In this document: one piece after another, positions 59,495-64,000 of the stretch
Position numbering within the stretch: the first letter of the stretch is position 1
Layout: the number at the start of each line of letters is the position of its first letter
Source of the DNA: Plantibacter sp. ME-Dv--P-122b
Lineage (GTDB): Bacteria; Actinomycetota; Actinomycetes; Actinomycetales; Microbacteriaceae
Assembly (NCBI RefSeq): GCF_030209375.1
Contig: NZ_JARVSC010000010.1
Span: 78,728-142,727 of the forward strand
Direction: 5' to 3'
DNA length: 64,000 nt
The notes under the pieces: generated by a model
What the model saw: only the letters and a program-made list of their open reading frames with translations
What the model was told of the DNA's origin: nothing
Databases searched by the model: none
Translations under genes and position numbers: made by a program

Positions 59495-60751
59495 ATGACC
59501 GATCCCAGGACGGCACAGCTCCATCACGAGGTGGTCGTCATCGGTGGCGGCAACGCCGGTCTCTCCGTCGCGGGCAGGCTCCGGCGATACGGCGTCGACG
59601 ACATCGCGGTCATCGAGCCGCGCGAGCACCACCGGTACCAGCCGATGTTCTCGCACGTCGCTGGCGGGACCGCCTCCGCGTCGGTCGCCACGAGGCCACA
59701 GCACACCGTGACGCCGAAGGGCGTGACCTGGATCCAGGACCGGGTCCAGTCCATCGACCCGGTCGCGAAGACGGTGACGCTGGAATCCGGCACCGCCGTC
59801 GAGTACGACCAGCTCATCGTCGCTCCAGGCATCCAGCAGGACTGGGACGCCGTGCCCGGTCTGACGGAGGCGATGGCGTCGCCGGTCGGGATCTCCAACT
59901 ACACCTTCGAGTACGCGCAGAAGGCCTCGCGCGTGCTTCGGTCGGTCCGCTCCGGCACCGTCGTGTTCACGCAGCCCGCCGGCCCCGCGAGCTGCTCGGG
60001 TGCCGCACAGAAGCCGATGTACCTCGCGTGCGACTACTGGCGGCGGACGGGTGTCCTCGACGACATCCGTGTGGTGCTGGTCGTCCCCACGCCGACGATG
60101 TTCGGCATGCCGATGATCGACGCCGAACTCGACCGGAAGGTCGCCGAGTACGGCATCGAGGTGCGGTTCTCGCGCGAGCTCGTCGCGGTCGATGCGGAGC
60201 AGCGCATCGTGACCATCGCGCAGACCGACCCGCAGGACGGCCCGGACCGTGGGCAGGACGGCGTGACGGGCGGACTCGGGGAGGAGATCCCCTACGACCT
60301 CCTCCACGCCGTGCCGCCGCAGTCCGCACCCGACTGGCTCGCCGCAACGGCGCTCGCCGACCCCGGGAACCCTGGTGGGTTCGTCGAGGTCGACTCGCTG
60401 ACCCTGCGGCATCCGCGCTTCCCCGACGTCTGGGCGCTCGGCGACGCCGCCGCGGTGATGAGCTCGAAATCCGGCGGTGCCCTCCGGCAACAGACGAAGA
60501 CCCTCGCGAAGAACCTCGTCGCCGTGCGGTCCGGCCAGGAGCCGAGCACGGTCTACAACGGCTACTCGGTGTGCCCGTTCACGGTCTCCCGCGGGACGGT
60601 GGTGTTCGCCGAGTTCGACGACCGCTACCGCCCGAAGCCCTCGATCCCGCTCTGGAACGGCCTCGCGAAGGAGCGCCGGTTCACGTTCTTCGCCGACCGC
60701 TACGTCCTGCCCTGGGTGTACTGGAACCTCATCCTGCAGGGTCGGGCGTGA
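59495..60751 (+). CDS. SQR-like NAD(P)/FAD-dependent oxidoreductase
   Basis: 418 residues. VVVIGGGNAGLSVAGRL is the FAD motif, and IEPREHHRYQPMFSHVAGG, PGIQQDWDAVPGL and ALGDAAAVMSSKSGGALRQQTKTL follow the pattern of sulfide:quinone oxidoreductases (SQRDL). The redox Cys pair could be in PASCSGAAQKPMYLAC. C-terminal RYVLPWVYWNLILQGRA resembles the amphipathic membrane anchor. No ribosome site is seen, so it is probably expressed with the DUF3072 gene. Sulfide oxidation is a family expectation only. Confidence 0.86.
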   Translation: MTDPRTAQLHHEVVVIGGGNAGLSVAGRLRRYGVDDIAVIEPREHHRYQPMFSHVAGGTASASVATRPQHTVTPKGVTWIQDRVQSIDPVAKTVTLESGTAVEYDQLIVAPGIQQDWDAVPGLTEAMASPVGISNYTFEYAQKASRVLRSVRSGTVVFTQPAGPASCSGAAQKPMYLACDYWRRTGVLDDIRVVLVVPTPTMFGMPMIDAELDRKVAEYGIEVRFSRELVAVDAEQRIVTIAQTDPQDGPDRGQDGVTGGLGEEIPYDLLHAVPPQSAPDWLAATALADPGNPGGFVEVDSLTLRHPRFPDVWALGDAAAVMSSKSGGALRQQTKTLAKNLVAVRSGQEPSTVYNGYSVCPFTVSRGTVVFAEFDDRYRPKPSIPLWNGLAKERRFTFFADRYVLPWVYWNLILQGRA

Positions 60752-60760
60752 GCTCCTGCT

Positions 60761-60821
60761 CGCGAACTGTCACCAACGGCTAGTCCAGCGCCCCGTCACT
60801 GTGCTGGAGTGACAGTTCGCG
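60761..60821. repeat. B-type inverted-repeat element (copy B3), carrying a stop codon
   Basis: CGCGAACTGTCAC (60761-60773) and GTGACAGTTCGCG (60809-60821) are perfect 13-nt arms. It lies between the convergent SQR-like and SMP-30 genes. The SMP-30 gene runs into it and stops inside at 60796-60798. Confidence 0.9.
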
Positions 60822-61719
60822 GGCATTGGCGGGTGGCGGTTCGGATGCGGTACAGGGACGTCGACGCCGTGATGTAGAGGGTGCGGCCGTCGGGGTCGCC
60901 GAAGCAGACGTTCGCGGTGCGCTCCGGGACCGGGATGCGCAGGATGGTCGCGCCGGACGGGTCGAACACCTCGACGCCGTCGCCCGCCGACGACCAGAGG
61001 TTGCCGTCGACGTCGATCCGGAAGCCGTCGGACGCGGGTACCGCAGTGCTCGCGAAGGTGCGTCCCGGCGTGTCGCCGAAGAGGACCGAGACGCCGTCCT
61101 CCGCGACCTCGTACGCGGCGATGCGCTGCGCACCATCACCGGTGTCCGAGACGTACAGGATCGACTCGTCGGGGGAGAACGCGAGGCCGTTCGGGTGCAC
61201 CATCGCCGTGATGACCGGCTCGATCGCTCCGGTCGCCGGCTCGAAGCGGAAGACGTAGCAGCCGTCGTACTCCTGCTCACCCGGGTGCCCCTCACGTCCG
61301 CTGGCGTCAATGCCGTACGGCGGGTCGGTGAACCAGATCGAGCCGTCGGAATGCACGACGACGTCGTTCGGGGAGTTGAAGCGGCCGCCGGACCAACGGT
61401 CGACGAGCGTGACCGGGCCGTCGGGCCCCTCGATCTCGACCGCGCGGCGCCCGTGACTGCACTGCACGACCCGGCCCTCGCGGTCGATCGTGCGGCCGTT
61501 CGTGTACTCGGCGCCGTCACGGAACACGGCCGTCTCACCGGTCGCGGTGTCGAACTCGAGGATGCGGTCGTTCGGGATGTCGCTCCAGCGCACGCGGCCG
61601 GTCTCCGCGATCCACGCGGGCCCTTCGCTCCAGATCGCGCCCGTGTACAGGTGCTCGAGTCCGGCTCCCTCGGCGAGCAGCGGCGAAGGATCGGTCATGG
61701 TGACGTCGTCGTCGGTCAT
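60796..61719 (-). CDS. SMP-30/gluconolactonase family protein
   Basis: 307 residues, six-bladed propeller: WSEGPAWIAETGRVRWSDIPNDRI (metal-binding Glu), GGRFNSPNDVVVHSDGSIWFTDPPYGI (Asn) and VHPNGLAFSPDESILYVSDTG (Asn, Asp). These residues bind the Ca/Zn of lactonases that open aldonolactones. The start at 61719 follows TAGGCT by 7 nt. The last residues (CPRTVTPAQ) come from a B-type repeat element, so the original 3' end has been replaced or extended. A role in sugar acid catabolism is plausible. Confidence 0.9.
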   Translation of the reverse strand: MTDDDVTMTDPSPLLAEGAGLEHLYTGAIWSEGPAWIAETGRVRWSDIPNDRILEFDTATGETAVFRDGAEYTNGRTIDREGRVVQCSHGRRAVEIEGPDGPVTLVDRWSGGRFNSPNDVVVHSDGSIWFTDPPYGIDASGREGHPGEQEYDGCYVFRFEPATGAIEPVITAMVHPNGLAFSPDESILYVSDTGDGAQRIAAYEVAEDGVSVLFGDTPGRTFASTAVPASDGFRIDVDGNLWSSAGDGVEVFDPSGATILRIPVPERTANVCFGDPDGRTLYITASTSLYRIRTATRQCPRTVTPAQ

Positions 61720-61726
61720 GACACCC

Positions 61727-61732
61727 AGCCTA
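61727..61732 (-). promoter_or_regulatory. -10 box TAGGCT, leaderless start of the SMP-30 gene
   Basis: On the minus strand TAGGCT is followed by 7 nt and the ATG at 61719. Confidence 0.55.
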
Positions 61733-61748
61733 TTCGGCGGGTGCCGGT

Positions 61749-62180
61749 CTACGCCGGATCGATGGGGGAGGAGCCGAGGTTGCGGGCGCTCGGTCGGGTG
61801 ACGGGCGGCTCGACGATCGACTCCAGGAAGGCCCACGCGTCCATGCGCCAGCGGTCACCGGCGACGTCGATCGCCTCGATCCGGAACGGTGGTGTGAGGA
61901 TCGCGTCCCAGTCGATCGAGTCGAGGACCCGTCGCGGGATCATCTCGTCGACGTACGGAGCTTCACGTTCCGGATCCGGTGCGACCTCGGGGGCGTCGTC
62001 GTCGACGAGGACCTCGAGTCGGTCGATCATCGCGTCGTCGAACGCCTGCATGCGGGTCACGAGCGTGTGGAGTTCGTCGGGCTCGAGACCGGCGACGAGT
62101 TCGAGCAGATAGGCGCGCCCCGGATACGCCTCCGCGGGCACGTCGACGATGTTGTACCGGCCGTCGTCGGAGATCCACAT
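61749..62180 (-). CDS. hypothetical acidic protein
   Basis: 143 residues, strongly acidic, with a beta-rich start (MWISDDGRYNIVDVPAEAYPGRAYLLELV) and a helical middle (DELHTLVTRMQAFDDAMIDRLEVL). No signal peptide or membrane segment. I do not recognise the family. It follows a TAGCGT box by 6 nt, which supports the ATG at 62180. It is upstream of, and in the same direction as, the SMP-30 gene, but that gene has its own -10 box. Confidence 0.72.
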   Translation of the reverse strand: MWISDDGRYNIVDVPAEAYPGRAYLLELVAGLEPDELHTLVTRMQAFDDAMIDRLEVLVDDDAPEVAPDPEREAPYVDEMIPRRVLDSIDWDAILTPPFRIEAIDVAGDRWRMDAWAFLESIVEPPVTRPSARNLGSSPIDPA

Positions 62181-62186
62181 AGGTCA

Positions 62187-62192
62187 ACGCTA
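62187..62192 (-). promoter_or_regulatory. -10 box TAGCGT, leaderless start of the acidic protein gene
   Basis: On the minus strand TAGCGT is followed by 6 nt and the ATG at 62180. Confidence 0.5.
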
Positions 62193-62271
62193 GCCCGTCG
62201 CGGCTGGAGGCCTGCGGTGAGGTGCGTCGATTCGTCGTTCGAGTCGCCGTGGGACGACGATTCGCCGCATC

Positions 62272-62712
62272 TCAGGCGGTCGGCACCTGGCTCGGGTGGA
62301 CGGGCAGCTGCGCGGCCGGCCGGACCAGCGCGGTCGGGCCGGGGTCGGTGAAGCCGAACTGCTCGTAGAGGCCGTGCGCGTCGCTCGTGAAGAGTGTCCA
62401 CCGGAAGTGCGCGCCGGGACCGTCGTCGATCATGGCCTGCACGATCCGCTTACCGAGCCCGTGGCCCCGGTGCGCCTCGTGGACGACGACGTCGGCGAGG
62501 TAGCCGAAGCCGAGTCCGTCGGAAACCGCCCGAGCGAAGCCGACCTGTGCGCCGGTCTCCTCCTCGTACACGCCGATCACGCGCCAGGCGTCGTCGATCT
62601 GCGCCTCGACGTCGGCTCGGCTCCGCCACTTGGCCCAGTAGACCTCGCGGAGCAGGGCCCACACGGCGTCCCGGTCGATGCGGTCCTTCGAGTCGTCGAT
62701 GCGGTAGCCCAT
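62272..62712 (-). CDS. GNAT-family N-acetyltransferase
   Basis: 146 residues. The acetyl-CoA motif is VVVHEAHRGHGLGKRIVQAM (R-G-x-G-x-G/A form), with GFARAVSDGLGFGYLADV before it and LYEQFGFTDPGP after it. The target could be a small amine or amino group. The start at 62712 follows TACAGT by 6 nt. Confidence 0.92.
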   Translation of the reverse strand: MGYRIDDSKDRIDRDAVWALLREVYWAKWRSRADVEAQIDDAWRVIGVYEEETGAQVGFARAVSDGLGFGYLADVVVHEAHRGHGLGKRIVQAMIDDGPGAHFRWTLFTSDAHGLYEQFGFTDPGPTALVRPAAQLPVHPSQVPTA

Positions 62713-62718
62713 CGGCCC

Positions 62719-62724
62719 ACTGTA
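62719..62724 (-). promoter_or_regulatory. -10 box TACAGT, leaderless start of the GNAT gene
   Basis: On the minus strand TACAGT is followed by 6 nt and the ATG at 62712. Confidence 0.5.
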
Positions 62725-62869
62725 GGACGGTCGACGACGGGCCGTGGAGAGCCAGTCCGGCCTCCGTGGCTCGCTCGTCATCGGGCGACTCCGCGGAATA
62801 GTCGAGCCGTCCGCGGGCTTACCGTGAGGAGAAGTACCAGCGATGCACCGAACCATGGAGGATCACCAG

Positions 62870-63811
62870 ATGACTCACGCCCGCACCACCCTCGGAACGT
62901 CCGACCTGTCCGTCTTCCCGCTGAACCTCGGCGGCAACGTGTTCGGCTGGACCGCCGACCGGCAGACCTCGTTCGACATCCTCGACGCCTTCGTCGCGGG
63001 CGGCGGCAACTTCATCGACACCGCCGACGGCTACTCCGCGTGGGTGCCCGGCAACACCGGCGGTGACTCCGAGCGACTCATCGGCGAGTGGCAGGAACTC
63101 CGCGGCAACCGCGACGACATCGTCATCGCGACCAAGGTCAGCCAGCACCCCGACTTCCAGGGGCTCGCGGCCGACAACATCCTGAAGGCCACCGACGCCT
63201 CGCTCGAGCGCCTCCGCACCGACCACATCGACCTCTACTACGCGCACTTCGACGACGAGTCGGTGCCGCTCGAGGAGACGGTGACGGCACTGTCGTCCCT
63301 CGTCGACGCCGGCAAGGTCCGCCACCTCGGCATCTCCAACTACTCCGCAGCGCGCATCGCCGAGTGGTTCGAGATCGTCGAGGCCAAGGGGCTCCACCGC
63401 CCGATCGCCCTCCAGCCGCACTACAACCTCGTCGAGCGCGAGTTCGAGGGTGAGCTGCGCACGATCGCCGAGCGCGAGCAGCTCGCGGTGCTGCCGTACT
63501 TCTCGCTCGCCAAGGGCTTCCTGACGGGCAAGTACCGCGAGGGGTCGAGCGTCGACAGCGTCCGCGCCGAGGGGGCGCAGGCCTACCTGGCCGACCACGC
63601 CGCGCTCCTGCCCGTCCTCGACGAGATCGCCGCGGCCCACGGCGTCTCGGTCGCGACGGTGTCGCTCGCGTGGCTCCGCTCGCAGCCGACCGTCGTCGCG
63701 CCCATCGCGAGTGCCCGCACGGTCGAGCAGCTGCCCGACCTCCTCGCCTCCGCCACGCTCGAGCTCTCCGCCGACGAATTGGCCGCCCTCACCGCCGCCT
63801 CGGTCGCGTAG
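62870..63811 (+). CDS. aldo/keto reductase
   Basis: 313 residues from the ATG at 62870, which has GGAGG at 8 nt spacing; an upstream ATG at 62843 also has a possible site. Catalytic residues are the Asp and Tyr in FIDTADGYSAWVPG, the Lys in VIATKVSQHP and the His in LYYAHFDDESVP. LGTSDLSVFPLNLGGNVFGW is typical of the YajO/AKR11-like branch. It reduces aldehydes or ketones with NADPH. The reading frame is complete and ends before the G tract. Confidence 0.9.
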   Translation: MTHARTTLGTSDLSVFPLNLGGNVFGWTADRQTSFDILDAFVAGGGNFIDTADGYSAWVPGNTGGDSERLIGEWQELRGNRDDIVIATKVSQHPDFQGLAADNILKATDASLERLRTDHIDLYYAHFDDESVPLEETVTALSSLVDAGKVRHLGISNYSAARIAEWFEIVEAKGLHRPIALQPHYNLVEREFEGELRTIAEREQLAVLPYFSLAKGFLTGKYREGSSVDSVRAEGAQAYLADHAALLPVLDEIAAAHGVSVATVSLAWLRSQPTVVAPIASARTVEQLPDLLASATLELSADELAALTAASVA

Positions 63812-63828
63812 GGCTCTTCACTCCGCCG

Positions 63829-63894
63829 GTCCCTGAGCGACCTCCTTCGCTCCCTGAGCTTGTCGAAGGGCGCACCTCGACAGGCTCGGTGACC
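63829..63894. repeat. D-type dispersed repeat cluster at the right end
   Basis: TCCCTGAGCTTGTCGAAGGG (about 63852-63871) is preceded by a truncated copy (CCGGTCCCTGAGC, near 63828-63840) and followed by CTCGACAGGCTCGGTGACC. The next base starts the G tract. Confidence 0.75.
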
Positions 63895-63961
<67 letters not shown>

Positions 63962-64000
63962 CGGCTGCACGGAGCCGCACCTCCCCCGCGCGACCGGGAT

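Noticed and set aside
59495..59500. Ribosome site for the SQR-like gene
   Set aside because: The bases before the ATG (GCCGCCGCCACC) contain no purine-rich site. Expression by coupling to the DUF3072 gene is more likely, so no site is annotated.

Overview
The window is high-GC DNA with short intergenic gaps. Many genes start directly after a TANNNT -10 box, and the gaps carry dispersed palindromes of the CTTCGACAGGCTCAG type. Together with the gene content this points to an actinobacterium, most likely a member of the Microbacteriaceae; that assignment is inference. I recognise no rRNA, tRNA, CRISPR array, complete insertion sequence or replication origin.

Layout. 1-3441: the 3' end of a thiolase gene, a dehydrogenase, a crotonase, a second SDR and a small XRE regulator, which together look like an acyl-CoA degradation operon. 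3527-7967: a divergent unknown gene, then the methylcitrate cycle prpD-prpB-prpC for propionyl-CoA. 8037-13115: two paralogous secreted proteins with a lectin-like N-terminus and Ig-like repeats, flanking a DUF3060 lipoprotein and a thioesterase. 13213-23913: an AlkA-like glycosylase, a phytoene-desaturase-like flavoprotein divergent from a 1253-residue PutA, GntR and Lrp regulators, a DDAH-type hydrolase, a small membrane protein, a polyprenol-phosphate mannosyltransferase and an NAD(P)-binding protein.

24055-51193 is dominated by sugar catabolism. It holds a complete L-rhamnose route in several pieces: an importer (rhaT-rhaP-rhaQ-rhaS), mutarotase (rhaM), isomerase (rhaI), kinase (rhaB) and a fused aldolase/lactaldehyde dehydrogenase (rhaEW). 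It also holds a DeoR and a LacI regulator. An lldD-like L-lactate oxidase gene with a FadR-type regulator could finish the route by oxidising L-lactate to pyruvate. Four copies of a TGAATCGATTCA-like operator lie upstream of the importer, rhaM, rhaI and the FadR-lldD unit, so these probably form one regulon. A second LacI gene with its own palindrome precedes an AraA-like isomerase. Interspersed are an MFS transporter, an AlkD-like repair protein, aldo/keto reductase, TetR/hydrolase and two-component genes.

51212-63811: a PIN/RHH toxin-antitoxin pair, an NlpC/P60 protein, a carboxylesterase, a TetR/DUF952 pair, an LLM flavoprotein, a WYL regulator divergent from a hydrolase, an F420-reductase-like protein, an SQR-like flavoprotein, an SMP-30 lactonase, a GNAT and an aldo/keto reductase. 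The window ends in a 67-position near-pure G tract that may be an assembly artefact.

Two window-wide patterns stand out. First, at least 17 genes show TANNNT followed after 6-8 nt by the start codon, the signature of leaderless transcripts. Second, the gaps hold many 60-95 bp inverted-repeat elements of several families. Some of these supply the 3' end or stop codon of a neighbouring gene, or sit directly in front of one.
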